DNA of 64,000 nucleotides from contig JAAWDI010000046.1 of NCBI GenBank assembly GCA_022793685.1, forward strand, positions 1 through 64,000, in the 5' to 3' direction. The translations under genes were made by a program, and so were the position numbers. Origin of the DNA: Oscillospiraceae bacterium. GTDB taxonomy: Bacteria > Bacillota > Clostridia > Oscillospirales > Oscillospiraceae. Positions within the stretch are counted from its first letter, which is position 1. Every line of letters begins with the position of its first letter. The notes beneath the pieces are model-generated. The model ran no database searches. It was not told the DNA's origin and was given only the letters and a program-made list of their open reading frames with translations. This document shows, in pieces, positions 26,493-36,259 of this stretch.

Positions 26493-28928
26493 TTACAGAG
26501 CCAGCTCCGTGCGGCGAATCAGGTCGTCCTGCGCGTCCTTGAACACCTCGACAAAGTAGGCCGAGAAGCCCGCGATACGCACCACCAAATCCTGATAAGC
26601 GGCTGGGTCCTCCTGCGCCGCCCGCATAGTGTCGGCGGAAACAATGTTCATCTGAAGCTGCATACCGCCCAGATGGAAGAAGTAGGTCTCCATCAGCGCG
26701 CGGAGCTTCGCCTTGCCCGCGTCGCTGTTCACCGCAGAGGGGTGGAACTTCATGTTCAGCAGGGTGCCGTTGGAGAAGTCGGTCTGGTCAATGCAGGACA
26801 CCGACTTCAACTCAGCGGTGGGGCCGTTTTTGTCCATCTGCTGTACGGCAGACATGCCGTCGGACAGCGGAGCCATGGCACTGCGGCCGTCAGGGGTAGC
26901 CCAGGTGCCGAAGCCGAACAGCACGTTCATGGTGACAGGGTACAGGCCCGCGCTGACGCGGCCGCGGGGGCCGGAGGCCTGATTGCTGTAATCAGCCCAG
27001 ACCTTGGCGGCCCATGCAACGTATTTGTCGGCCTCGGCGTCGGCGTTGCCGTAGTGGGGGCACTCGCCGATGATGTACTGCTGAAGCTCCTCATAGCCCT
27101 TCCAGTTGGCCATGATGGCGTCGTACAGCTCACGGGTGGTGCACTTCTTGGTTTTGAAGCACAAGAAGTCGATGATGTTCATGCTGTCCGCCACGTTGCC
27201 GATGCCCACGCCGGCGGTGCCGGTGGAGTTGTATTTGGAGCCGCCGTAGGTCACGTCCATGCCCTTCTCCATGCAGCCAACCATGCTGGCAGAGACAACG
27301 GGCTGGGGCAGGGTCTCACGGTAGACGTACTCAAAGGCGTTGGTGCAGTTCAAGTCCCAGCGAATCCAGAACTCCATCTGTTTGCGGAACGCCTCCTTGA
27401 CCTCCTCCATGCTGGTCATCTCATAGAGATAGCCGGTGGCGGGGCCTTGCTGGGGCCGCAGGCTGCCGTCGGGCAGGGGCATGGGGTTCTGGCCGTTGTT
27501 AATGGCCATCAGCAGACCGTTGACCATGTTCATAAAGCTCTCGGTGCCGTTGCCGCCGCAGGCAGGCCACTCGTTGCCGCAGCCCGCGGGCTCCACGCAG
27601 CCGATGATGCAATAGTCCAGCATATCTTCCTCGTTGTTGTCCAAACGGCCCGCCTTTTTCAGGGACTCAATAACCACGGGGTCGGAGTAGAAGGAGGGCA
27701 CGCCGCCCGCCATCTTGTTGACCTCAAGAGCGCACTCCCACAGTTCGTCCGGAGTGCCAGGATGCAGGCGCAGGGACTGCGGGGGGTCGTGGAGCTTCAT
27801 TCGGCCCGCCGCCTCAAGGCACATATAGGTGACCACGTTGGTGGCGTCCTTGCCGTCGCGAGTTTGGCCGCCCAAGGTGAAGTTCTGACCGGAGGTATAG
27901 CCGGGCACGGACAGAGTGGGGCCTTCGCTCCACGGCTTGTTCAGCTCGGCCACCTTCAGCATGAAGCAGTCCAGAATCTCCTGGCCCTGAGCACGGGTCA
28001 TCTTGCCGGAGGCGATGTCCGCCTCGGCCAAATGGCCCAGATATTGGTCGACGCGGCCCAAGCTGGTGCCGTGAAGGTTGGCGTCCATCATGACGCAAAG
28101 CTGGTACATCCACAGGGCCTGCACGCCCTCGTGGAAGTCGCGGGCGCCGTGGCGCATGACCCACGCGCAGTTCTGGGAAATCTTCTCCAGCTCCGCCTTG
28201 CGGACACTGTCGGTCTCCTTGGCGGCCAGCTCGGCAGCATAGGCGCTGTAACGCTCCGCAAAGGTGAAGAAGCCCTCGCACACTACCTTGATGGCACGAT
28301 AGAAATTGTACTGGTCGATGGTCTTGCCGTAGATGCCGTTGTCTTCCAGCTCCTTAATCTTGGCGACAGCCTGCTGGTAGGTTTCCTCAAAGCCCTCGTT
28401 GACAGCCTTGTTGTAGTTGGCGCAGAAGTGGCCCACGGGTTGGGCGCCCTGACCCTGCGCGCCCATGTTGCAGCAGCCATTGTCGGCCAGGGCGTGATAG
28501 GCCTCCGGGATGTAGGGGTTGAAGCGGTCCAGCATGGAGTGGTTCAGCCAGAACTGGCCGTGGTCGAGCACATACTGGCGGGTCTCCTCGCTGCAAATGT
28601 AAGGGTCGTTCTTGCGCTCCATCAGGGAACGGCTCTCCAAGTCGCGGATGAGCCAATCCACGGAGTTTTCAGGGAACATGGCGGCGGCGCGGAACTTGGT
28701 GACCATAGCACCGACAATCAGCTCGCCCTCGTCGATGAAGCAGGGCAGCTTCTCGCACAGGTTCTTGAAGTTATAAGCGCGTTTCAGGATGCCGGTGAGG
28801 TTGTCATGCTCCTCATAGAACTCGGTGACGATTTTGAACCGGTTCAAGTCCAGCTCAGGCGTGACGGAACGGTACTTCTCGCGAATCTTCTGCACGCGCT
28901 CCGTCATGGGTTGAAATGTGTACGACAT
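26493..28928 (-). CDS. Glycyl radical enzyme (PFL-like, dehydratase/lyase class), paralogue 2
   Basis: 811 aa; active-site DYCIIGCVEPAGCGNEW; C-terminal glycyl radical motif VVRIAGFSAYFVEVFKDAQDDLIRRTE. Confidence 0.95.
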   Translation of the reverse strand: MSYTFQPMTERVQKIREKYRSVTPELDLNRFKIVTEFYEEHDNLTGILKRAYNFKNLCEKLPCFIDEGELIVGAMVTKFRAAAMFPENSVDWLIRDLESRSLMERKNDPYICSEETRQYVLDHGQFWLNHSMLDRFNPYIPEAYHALADNGCCNMGAQGQGAQPVGHFCANYNKAVNEGFEETYQQAVAKIKELEDNGIYGKTIDQYNFYRAIKVVCEGFFTFAERYSAYAAELAAKETDSVRKAELEKISQNCAWVMRHGARDFHEGVQALWMYQLCVMMDANLHGTSLGRVDQYLGHLAEADIASGKMTRAQGQEILDCFMLKVAELNKPWSEGPTLSVPGYTSGQNFTLGGQTRDGKDATNVVTYMCLEAAGRMKLHDPPQSLRLHPGTPDELWECALEVNKMAGGVPSFYSDPVVIESLKKAGRLDNNEEDMLDYCIIGCVEPAGCGNEWPACGGNGTESFMNMVNGLLMAINNGQNPMPLPDGSLRPQQGPATGYLYEMTSMEEVKEAFRKQMEFWIRWDLNCTNAFEYVYRETLPQPVVSASMVGCMEKGMDVTYGGSKYNSTGTAGVGIGNVADSMNIIDFLCFKTKKCTTRELYDAIMANWKGYEELQQYIIGECPHYGNADAEADKYVAWAAKVWADYSNQASGPRGRVSAGLYPVTMNVLFGFGTWATPDGRSAMAPLSDGMSAVQQMDKNGPTAELKSVSCIDQTDFSNGTLLNMKFHPSAVNSDAGKAKLRALMETYFFHLGGMQLQMNIVSADTMRAAQEDPAAYQDLVVRIAGFSAYFVEVFKDAQDDLIRRTELAL

Positions 28929-29054
28929 GATGGCATTGCCTCCTTTTATTTTTGTCGTCAGCTTTGATAGAATACCACAAAAACATTGTTAATTTCAACG
29001 CTTTCTTTGTGTATCATAAAACAATTTTATTGCAAGAATATGAACTTTTTGAAA

Positions 29055-29086
29055 AAAGCGCCGCACCCAAGTGGGTGCGCCGCTTT
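29055..29086 (-). terminator. Rho-independent terminator between GRE1 and GRE2
   Basis: AAAGCGCCGCACCC-AAGT-GGGTGCGCCGCTTT; minus-strand run GCGCTTTTTTC. Confidence 0.75.
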
Positions 29087-29121
29087 CGGAAACATCGCTT
29101 TTCGCAGTTTCTCTGTTTTGC

Positions 29122-31551
29122 TTAAAGGCCCTGCTCTGTGCGGCGAATCAGGTCGTCCTGGCTGTCCTTAAAGACTTCCACGAAGTAGGCGGAGAAGCCG
29201 GCCACACGCACGACCAGGTCGCGGTATTTGTCTGGATTCTGCTGGGCATCACGCAGCGTGTCGACGGAAACAATATTCAACTGCAGCTGCATGCCACCCA
29301 TGGCGAAAAAGTAAGTGTTCATCAGGTCAATCAGCTTCTGCTTGCCCTCTTCACTGTTGACGGCAGAGGGATGGAACTTCATATTTTGCAGAATACCGTT
29401 GCCATAAAGGTTCTGCGGCACCTTCGCCATGGAGGTCAGCGCGGCGGTGGGGCCGCTCTTGTCCATGCCCTGCACCGCACCGATGCCGTCGGACAGCGGA
29501 GTGTGCGCCCGGCGGCCATCCGGGGTAGCCCAAGTGCCGTAGCCGAACAGTACGTTCAGAGTAACCGGGTAGCAGCCCACGGACAGCGGACCACGGGGGC
29601 CATGGAAAGAGGTTCCGATTTTGGCATAGCTCTCCATCACGAAGGTAGCGTACTTATCCACCTCGGGGTCTGCGTTGCCGTAACGGGGGCACTCACCGTT
29701 GATGTAGTTCAGCATCTCCTCATAGCCTTCCCAGTTGGCCATGACGGCGTCATACAGCTCACGGGTGGTGTACTTTTTGGTCTTGAAGCATACATGGTCG
29801 ATGATAGCAAGGCAGTCCACCACATTGCCCACGCCCACGCAGCTCAGGCCGGTGGAGTTGTACTTGGAGCCGCCGTCCATAACGTCCATGCCCTTTTCCA
29901 TGCAGCCGCCCATGGTGGCGGACACGACAGGCTGGGGCAGAATGTTGGGAGCGATGGACTCGAAGATATTGCGCAGGTTCACGTCCCATGTGGTCCAGAA
30001 GCGAATCTGATCCTCATAAGCTTTCATGACCTCCTCAATGGAATTCATCTCATACAGGTAGCCGGTGGCGGGGCCAAACTGCGGGCCGGGCTTGCCATCC
30101 GGGGAAGGCATAGGATTATAGCCGTTGTTAATAGCCATCAGGAAGCCGTTGACAATATTGGTATAGGTTTCAGTGCCGTTGCCGCCGCAGGCAGGCCACT
30201 CCTGACCGCCCAGAGAAGGCTCCACACAACCGATTAAGCAGTAGTCCCACGCGTCCTCCTTGCCGATACGGCCGGTTCTGGTAAGAGCATCGATAACCAC
30301 ATCGTCAGAGTAGAAAGAAGGTACGCCGCCCGCACGCTTGGTAACCTCAATAGCGCAGTCCCACAGCTCTTTCGGGGTGTTCCTGTGGATACGCAGAGCC
30401 TGCGGGGGGTCGTGCAGCAGCAGACGACCCGCCGCCTCAAGGCACATGTAGGTGCAGACGTTGGTGGCGTCGTTGCCGTCTTTGTCCACGCCGCCCAAGG
30501 TGAACAGCTGGCCGTTGGTGTAGCCGGGGTTGGCCAGAACCGCGCCCGCAGACCAAGGCTTATTCAACTCGGCTACCTTCAGATAATACATATCCATGAT
30601 TTCCTGAGCTTCTTCACGGGTCAGCTTGCCGGAAGCCAAATCAGCCTCGGCATACTTGCCCAGGTACTGGTCCACACGACCCATGGAGGTGCCGTGCATG
30701 TTGGCGTCCAGCATGACGCACATCTCATAGAACCACAGTGCCTGAACCGCCTCGTAGAAATCACGGGCAGGGTTCTCAACGACCCAGTCCAGCGTGACAG
30801 CCAGCTTCTCCAGTTCAGCCTTGCGCTTGGCGTCCTTCTCCTTCTTTGCCAAATCGGCGCAGTGGGCGGAGTAACGCTTGGCCAGCGTAATCATACCCTC
30901 GCAGACGATAGAGATGGAGCGGTAGAAGTTGTACTGGCGGGCGGTGGTGCCCACCATGCCGGTGCCTTCCAGCTCCTTGATTTTAGCGTCAGCCTCCGCC
31001 TTGATGGCCTTGAAGCCCTTGTCAACGGCCTTGCGATAGCCGGTGCAGAAGTGACCCACAGGCTGAGCGTTCTGACCCTGGGGACCGTAGCCGCAGCAAC
31101 CATTGCCAGCCAGATGGTCACGGTAAATTTCAGGGATATAAGAGTTCATCTTGGCGCTCATGCACTCCTGCATCCAGAAATCCACGGTACTCAGGACGTA
31201 CTCACGCACCTCATCAGGCACAATGTAAGGGTCGGTTTCACGTTCCCACAGCAGGCCGCTGGTCAGTTCTTCCTTCAGCCAGTCCACCGAGTTTTCAGGG
31301 AACATGGCGGCGGCGCGGTACTTGGCGGTCAGGCTGCCCACGATGATTTCGCCGTCGTTGACGTGGGGGGGCATCTTTTCGCACAGGTTCTTGAAGTTGT
31401 ACGCCCGCTTCAGAGCACCGGTAATGTCACGGTGCTCCATGTAGAATTCCGTTACCAGCTTATAGCGGTTCAGGTCCAGTTCAGGCTGGGTGTTGCGGTA
31501 GCGCTCACGCATCGCAGCCACACGGGGGGCAATGGGGCTAAACTGATACAT
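29122..31551 (-). CDS. Glycyl radical enzyme (PFL-like, dehydratase/lyase class), paralogue 1
   Basis: MYQFSPIAPRVAAMRERYRN...; DYCLIGCVEPSLGGQEW; VVRVAGFSAYFVEVFKDSQDDLIRRTE; start trimmed to ATG preceded by GGAGGT. Confidence 0.95.
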   Translation of the reverse strand: MYQFSPIAPRVAAMRERYRNTQPELDLNRYKLVTEFYMEHRDITGALKRAYNFKNLCEKMPPHVNDGEIIVGSLTAKYRAAAMFPENSVDWLKEELTSGLLWERETDPYIVPDEVREYVLSTVDFWMQECMSAKMNSYIPEIYRDHLAGNGCCGYGPQGQNAQPVGHFCTGYRKAVDKGFKAIKAEADAKIKELEGTGMVGTTARQYNFYRSISIVCEGMITLAKRYSAHCADLAKKEKDAKRKAELEKLAVTLDWVVENPARDFYEAVQALWFYEMCVMLDANMHGTSMGRVDQYLGKYAEADLASGKLTREEAQEIMDMYYLKVAELNKPWSAGAVLANPGYTNGQLFTLGGVDKDGNDATNVCTYMCLEAAGRLLLHDPPQALRIHRNTPKELWDCAIEVTKRAGGVPSFYSDDVVIDALTRTGRIGKEDAWDYCLIGCVEPSLGGQEWPACGGNGTETYTNIVNGFLMAINNGYNPMPSPDGKPGPQFGPATGYLYEMNSIEEVMKAYEDQIRFWTTWDVNLRNIFESIAPNILPQPVVSATMGGCMEKGMDVMDGGSKYNSTGLSCVGVGNVVDCLAIIDHVCFKTKKYTTRELYDAVMANWEGYEEMLNYINGECPRYGNADPEVDKYATFVMESYAKIGTSFHGPRGPLSVGCYPVTLNVLFGYGTWATPDGRRAHTPLSDGIGAVQGMDKSGPTAALTSMAKVPQNLYGNGILQNMKFHPSAVNSEEGKQKLIDLMNTYFFAMGGMQLQLNIVSVDTLRDAQQNPDKYRDLVVRVAGFSAYFVEVFKDSQDDLIRRTEQGL

Positions 31552-31763
31552 GCTTAAATACCTCCATTTTTTTGATATACACAGGCAGCCGTCCGGCGGC
31601 AGTTTTCTGCGCCGGAACGCCCGGTTATTCCATTTTTGTTCCGCCGGGTCGCTTTTTATCGACTTTTTCCTATGATGAATTGTAGCACGGGGGCAGCGCC
31701 CGTGTAAAATACACAAAAGCTAACCCTTCATAGGCGCAAAACTATATAACCCATACAAATCCC

Positions 31764-32660
31764 TTATACTTGGCCATATAATTCCTCTATGCTCTGCTGC
31801 AGGCAACCGAGAAACCGCAGGAAGGTGCCGCTTTTCAGACCGAACAGCGCCTGAATCCCCACCTCCACACCGGGCAGCTCTCGCCACGTCAGCGCCGGGT
31901 CGTTACACAGATAGCTGACATCAAAAAAGACGGCGGCTCCCAGTCCGGCCGCAGCGGCGTTAAGCATTCCCGAAATAGAATTTGTCTGGGAACACCGAGC
32001 CGGGTCTAAACCATGATGCTCTAACACTTTGGAAAAATACTCGTAGTAGTCCACGTCCCCCTCCGGGCGGACGGTTATCAAATTGCAGTCGGGCAGGTTC
32101 AGCTCTCCCTTTTCCACCTTCAGCTCATCCGGCGCCCCGGAAAAAAGCACCGCCTTGCTGCGGCAAAGAGGAACCGCCTCCAGCATCCGTCCGTCAGTGG
32201 AGACATATTCCGGCAGCACGACCACATCGGCATCTCCCGACTTGAACATACTCCACAGCTCTTTCACGTCGGCACGCATCAGGATAACCTCGTTGCCCTG
32301 CTCCGCCGCCTGATAATTGGCAATGGCGTCCTTCAGCGCCGGAATGCGGCTGACGCTCAGGCCGCGCATAATGGCGATGCCCACCTTTTTCCGTCCGCCC
32401 ACGTTGCCGCTGCGGGAACGCGCTACCGACAGCTTTATCTGGTCGCGGACGCCCCGCAGGGTGTGATACATCAGCACGCCTTCCGGCGTGAGGGACACAG
32501 CAGAGCGGTTCCGTTCCAGCAGGGAAAAGCCAAGACTTTCCTCCAGCAGCTTGATGTGCTTGGAAAGGGTAGGCTGGGAAATGGACATCTGTTCCGCCGC
32601 ACGGGAAAAGTTCAGCGTTTCCGCCACGGCGAGAAAGCTGCCAACCTGCATTTCCGTCAT
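31764..32660 (-). CDS. LysR-family transcriptional regulator
   Basis: MTEMQVGSFLAVAETLNFSRAAEQMSISQPTLSKHIKLLEESLGFSLLERN. Confidence 0.93.
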   Translation of the reverse strand: MTEMQVGSFLAVAETLNFSRAAEQMSISQPTLSKHIKLLEESLGFSLLERNRSAVSLTPEGVLMYHTLRGVRDQIKLSVARSRSGNVGGRKKVGIAIMRGLSVSRIPALKDAIANYQAAEQGNEVILMRADVKELWSMFKSGDADVVVLPEYVSTDGRMLEAVPLCRSKAVLFSGAPDELKVEKGELNLPDCNLITVRPEGDVDYYEYFSKVLEHHGLDPARCSQTNSISGMLNAAAAGLGAAVFFDVSYLCNDPALTWRELPGVEVGIQALFGLKSGTFLRFLGCLQQSIEELYGQV

Positions 32661-32663
32661 GGC

Positions 32664-33563
32664 TTACTCCCCCGTTTCCGTCATGTATTCCCGCAGCAGG
32701 CGGACAAAGTCGCTCACCGCCGGGTTCGGATTTTTTCGTTTCCACACCGCGCACATCTGAAGGGACGGAAGCCCTGTATTATCCACGGGCAGCAGGCGGA
32801 GGTCCGGACAGAAGCTCATGCGCCGCATCCACGGCGCCACCGTAATTCCAAGTCCTGCCTCCACACAGGCCAGCATGGAATCCAGGTCGCGGGCATAGCG
32901 GATAACGGAGTCGTCCACCCGTAAAAGCTCTTTTACCCCCTGAATGTAGCTGCGGAACATTTCGCCGCCCTCGTGGTGGGCAATCCAAACCGTGTCGTGT
33001 GAGAAATCATACTGGTGCATGGGAACGCCCCCCGCCACCAGATGACCGGCGGGCAGCACCAGCGCATACTCGTTATACCATAGCCTTTCGCACTCCCAGT
33101 TGCGGCCCGGCAGTTCAGAGGCCGTGTTGATAATCATATCAAGCTGGTCGTGGTTAAACTTGTTGGCCAGAATAGAGTGGTGGAAGGACTGCACTGTCAC
33201 CTCCACATTGCGGTGCTTCTCCCGCAGCGCCTTCAGCGTCCGGAGAAGGGCAGGGCAGGTCTCAAACCCTTCAGAAACGCCAATCTTCAAGGCACCGCCG
33301 CAATCGCACATATATTTGGCCCGTGATACCGCTTCATCGACGGTTTCGCGGCTTCGCTTGAAAGCGTCAATGATAATACGGCCCTCCGGCGTCAGCTCTG
33401 TACCGCTTTTCAGCCGCTCAAACAGACGGATGCCGAACTCCTCCTCCAGCAGGCATATCTGCTTGCTGATGGAGGATTGCGCCACATATAGATGCTTGGA
33501 TACCTCGGAGAACTTTTTATATTCCGCAAGCGCGATTGCGTATTCCATCTGGTTGATGTTCAC
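32664..33563 (-). CDS. LysR-family transcriptional regulator
   Basis: MNINQMEYAIALAEYKKFSEVSKHLYVAQSSISKQICLLEEEFGIRLFERLKSG. Confidence 0.93.
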   Translation of the reverse strand: MNINQMEYAIALAEYKKFSEVSKHLYVAQSSISKQICLLEEEFGIRLFERLKSGTELTPEGRIIIDAFKRSRETVDEAVSRAKYMCDCGGALKIGVSEGFETCPALLRTLKALREKHRNVEVTVQSFHHSILANKFNHDQLDMIINTASELPGRNWECERLWYNEYALVLPAGHLVAGGVPMHQYDFSHDTVWIAHHEGGEMFRSYIQGVKELLRVDDSVIRYARDLDSMLACVEAGLGITVAPWMRRMSFCPDLRLLPVDNTGLPSLQMCAVWKRKNPNPAVSDFVRLLREYMTETGE

Positions 33564-33708
33564 AGGACAGCCACCTTCTTTGCGTCAGCCATACATTGAG
33601 CAAACGCTATCAAATTCGCCTTTTCGAGTTATTTTATCACATTTCAATGTTTTTTTCAATCACACATTCCTTCCATTATGGTGTTTTTTCTATCAAAATT
33701 CGCTCTCT

Positions 33709-34845
33709 TTATCCTTTCAGCACTTCTGCCAAGGTCTTCGCAAACAGTTTTCCGCCGCCGATGGCCTCCTGAAGCGTATTGCCGTGGCTGCCCACCTCCA
33801 CCAGAAGGCACCCTGGCAAATATTGCTGATTATAACGCGAAGCCCGCATGGCAATGGCGCGCGCCAGCTTGGGCGTGGAGGCGTTCAGCGCCTGCTGCAC
33901 CTTCACCGCAAAGGTCAAATTCAGCCGCCAGTTGGGGTGGGACGCGCCCCCTTGGTCCGTCCCCACCACCATCATCACCTGCGCCACCTTTGCGCCGTCC
34001 ACCTCCGTGACCACCTTATAGGTTGTGCCGTCCTCACCCACCAAAGCGTCCCGGTGCACGTCCAGCACCACTTTAATAGAGGGGTAACGCGCCAGATAAT
34101 CGGCCACGGATTGCGTCGAGCGGCCATAGGCCCCATTGTAAGAGGGATAATCGTACAGGCTGCGGTCATGAAGCACCGTGATGCCATAGCTCTCCAGCAC
34201 CTTGGCCATCTCGTCCCCCACCCGCACCACATTATAATTGGTGTCGGTTGTGCGGTACGAGCTGCTTTCCGTGTACACATCGCTGCCGTCGGGGGTATAG
34301 GCCTCGCTGCCATGGGTGTGATAGATGAGCACCTGCGGCCCGTCCTCTCCCAGCGACACCGGCAGTTCCGCCGCCGCCATGGCGGCTACATCTACCTCCG
34401 CATCGGTTGGATTTTGGATATACACCTCCGCCGCATGGCTGTACCCTGACCCGCCGCGGGGAATGATGGTCTGCTCCACCACGTCGGCGGAGGCGTTGCT
34501 CTGGGGCACAGTCTCGGTCGGCTCCTCGTCGTCAGGAGGGACCGCGTTATCCGTTTCCACAGGGGCGGGCGGCCCTGCCAGCAGCAGGGGCGATTGCCGC
34601 ACCACCATGGTCTGCCAGCGGTTCAAACCCGCCAGGGTGCCGTCCTCTCCGTTGGGGCGGCCCAGCTCATAACGCAGAACGGAGATGGCAAAGTCCGCCC
34701 CGCTCTCCCAGCTTGAAAAAACCGCGCTCACACTGTCCCACGGCGCCGTCAATGCAACAACCCACAGGGTAAGCACCGCCAAAAAAAGGGCTAGCGCCCT
34801 TCTCAGCCCTTTGCCACACAACCACTTTTTCCGCTTCAATGCCAT
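33709..34845 (-). CDS. spoIIP: Stage II sporulation protein P
   Basis: VLIYHTHGSEAYTPDG, NVVRVGDEMAKVLESYGITVLHDRSLYDYPSYNGAYGRS, LVEVGSHGNTLQEA amidase motifs. Confidence 0.93.
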   Translation of the reverse strand: MALKRKKWLCGKGLRRALALFLAVLTLWVVALTAPWDSVSAVFSSWESGADFAISVLRYELGRPNGEDGTLAGLNRWQTMVVRQSPLLLAGPPAPVETDNAVPPDDEEPTETVPQSNASADVVEQTIIPRGGSGYSHAAEVYIQNPTDAEVDVAAMAAAELPVSLGEDGPQVLIYHTHGSEAYTPDGSDVYTESSSYRTTDTNYNVVRVGDEMAKVLESYGITVLHDRSLYDYPSYNGAYGRSTQSVADYLARYPSIKVVLDVHRDALVGEDGTTYKVVTEVDGAKVAQVMMVVGTDQGGASHPNWRLNLTFAVKVQQALNASTPKLARAIAMRASRYNQQYLPGCLLVEVGSHGNTLQEAIGGGKLFAKTLAEVLKG

Positions 34846-34999
34846 CGCTCCCTTGTCCTTTGTGATGCTTTACCCTATGACCTGTCCCACCGGATTATGA
34901 CGGCCTGTCCCGTTTCCGCCCCGTCAAAGGGCGTATATTTCCCGCCAGAATTGTGTAAAAGAACAAGGGGCCGCTGTGCCCCGGAGAGGAGGCCGACCC

Positions 35000-36151
35000 A
35001 TGGAACACCATCAGCCGCTTTCCGGCCAGGAACGGCTTGCGCTTTGGCTTCGCTGCCTGCTGCGGCTGGGGGCGCTGCTTCTTATCATCTGGGCCGTGCG
35101 GAAGGTACTGCCGGGACTGTTTTCCCTGCTGCTGCCCTTCCTGCTGGCGCTGCTCACCACATGGCTTTTGAATCCCGCCGTCAAGTTTTTGCAAAAAAAG
35201 TGCCACCTTTCCCGTGGCGGAAGCGCCCTTGTGGCCGTGCTTTTGACCTTTGCCCTGGCAGGCGGCGGCCTCACCGCCGTGTGCTATTTTCTTGTGCGTG
35301 AGGCGGTGGATTTGGCGCAAAGCTGGCAGTCCCTTTTTGAAGAGCTGACAAACGCCTTTTCCTCTCTGGACGCAGCCTTTGACTCTCTTTTCAAGGTGCT
35401 TCCCCCCGATGTTGCCGAATTGGTTGCCTCCCTCCGTGACGACCTACTCCACTGGCTGGGCACCGCCGTGCCCGGCTTCCTCTCCGGCCTCGCCTCAAGG
35501 GCCACCGACGCGGCTATGGGCCTGCCCTCCTTTTTCATCGGGCTGATGACCTATCTGCTGGGCACTTTTTTCCTCTCGTCCGGGTGGCCGGTCTATCTGC
35601 GGCGAATGTCGGAAAATCTGACCACCGGCGGACGGCAGCGCATGGCCGCCCTGCGCACCGTCACCGTCACTGCCTTCGGCGGCTATCTGAGAGCGCAGCT
35701 TCTGCTGTCGCTGGGGGTGTTCGTTCTGCTGACGGCAGGTTTTCTGCTGATGAAGCAGCCCTATGCGCTCCTGCTGGCGCTTCTTCTGGCCGTATTGGAC
35801 TTTATCCCCATCGTCGGCTCCGGAACCGTTATGATTCCATGGGGCGTTATCGCCCTGCTGATGGGGGATTTCTCCGCCGCCGTCCCTATTTTGGCTCTGT
35901 GGGCGGTCATCGCCCTGTTCCGCCAGATTGCAGAGCCGCGTATTCTGGGCGGCCAAACCGGCCTTTCCCCCATTCTGTCCCTCCTGTCGGTCTATGTGGG
36001 TATGCGGCTTTACGGCGTGGCCGGTATGATTCTCGCTCCGGTGCTGGTGCTCATTGTCCGCAATTTGGTGGCCTCCGGCGCGGCGGACGGACTTTTGCGG
36101 GACGCAAAGCTGCTGTTTTGGGATACCGCCCGGCTGTGGAGCGGTTCATAA
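35000..36151 (+). CDS. ytvI: AI-2E/YtvI-like sporulation integral membrane protein
   Basis: Polytopic; IVGSGTVMIPWGVIALLMGDFSAAVPILALWAVIALFRQIAEPRILGGQTGLSPILSLLSVYVG; start after GGAGAGGAGG RBS. Confidence 0.85.
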   Translation: MEHHQPLSGQERLALWLRCLLRLGALLLIIWAVRKVLPGLFSLLLPFLLALLTTWLLNPAVKFLQKKCHLSRGGSALVAVLLTFALAGGGLTAVCYFLVREAVDLAQSWQSLFEELTNAFSSLDAAFDSLFKVLPPDVAELVASLRDDLLHWLGTAVPGFLSGLASRATDAAMGLPSFFIGLMTYLLGTFFLSSGWPVYLRRMSENLTTGGRQRMAALRTVTVTAFGGYLRAQLLLSLGVFVLLTAGFLLMKQPYALLLALLLAVLDFIPIVGSGTVMIPWGVIALLMGDFSAAVPILALWAVIALFRQIAEPRILGGQTGLSPILSLLSVYVGMRLYGVAGMILAPVLVLIVRNLVASGAADGLLRDAKLLFWDTARLWSGS

Positions 36152-36259
36152 ACCGTTTTCCAATTTTTCAAAAACCGTTTGAATTTTCTTCACGGTTTGG
36201 ACATAACTTTGCAGTATCCTGTCGTTAGTTCAAACAGACAACGCAAAGGAGCGACCGTT

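Noticed and set aside
21277-31551. Glycyl-radical bacterial microcompartment (GRM) locus
   Set aside because: No BMC shell or PduL genes in the window and no encapsulation-peptide-like extensions on the enzymes; genes beyond the window cannot be excluded.
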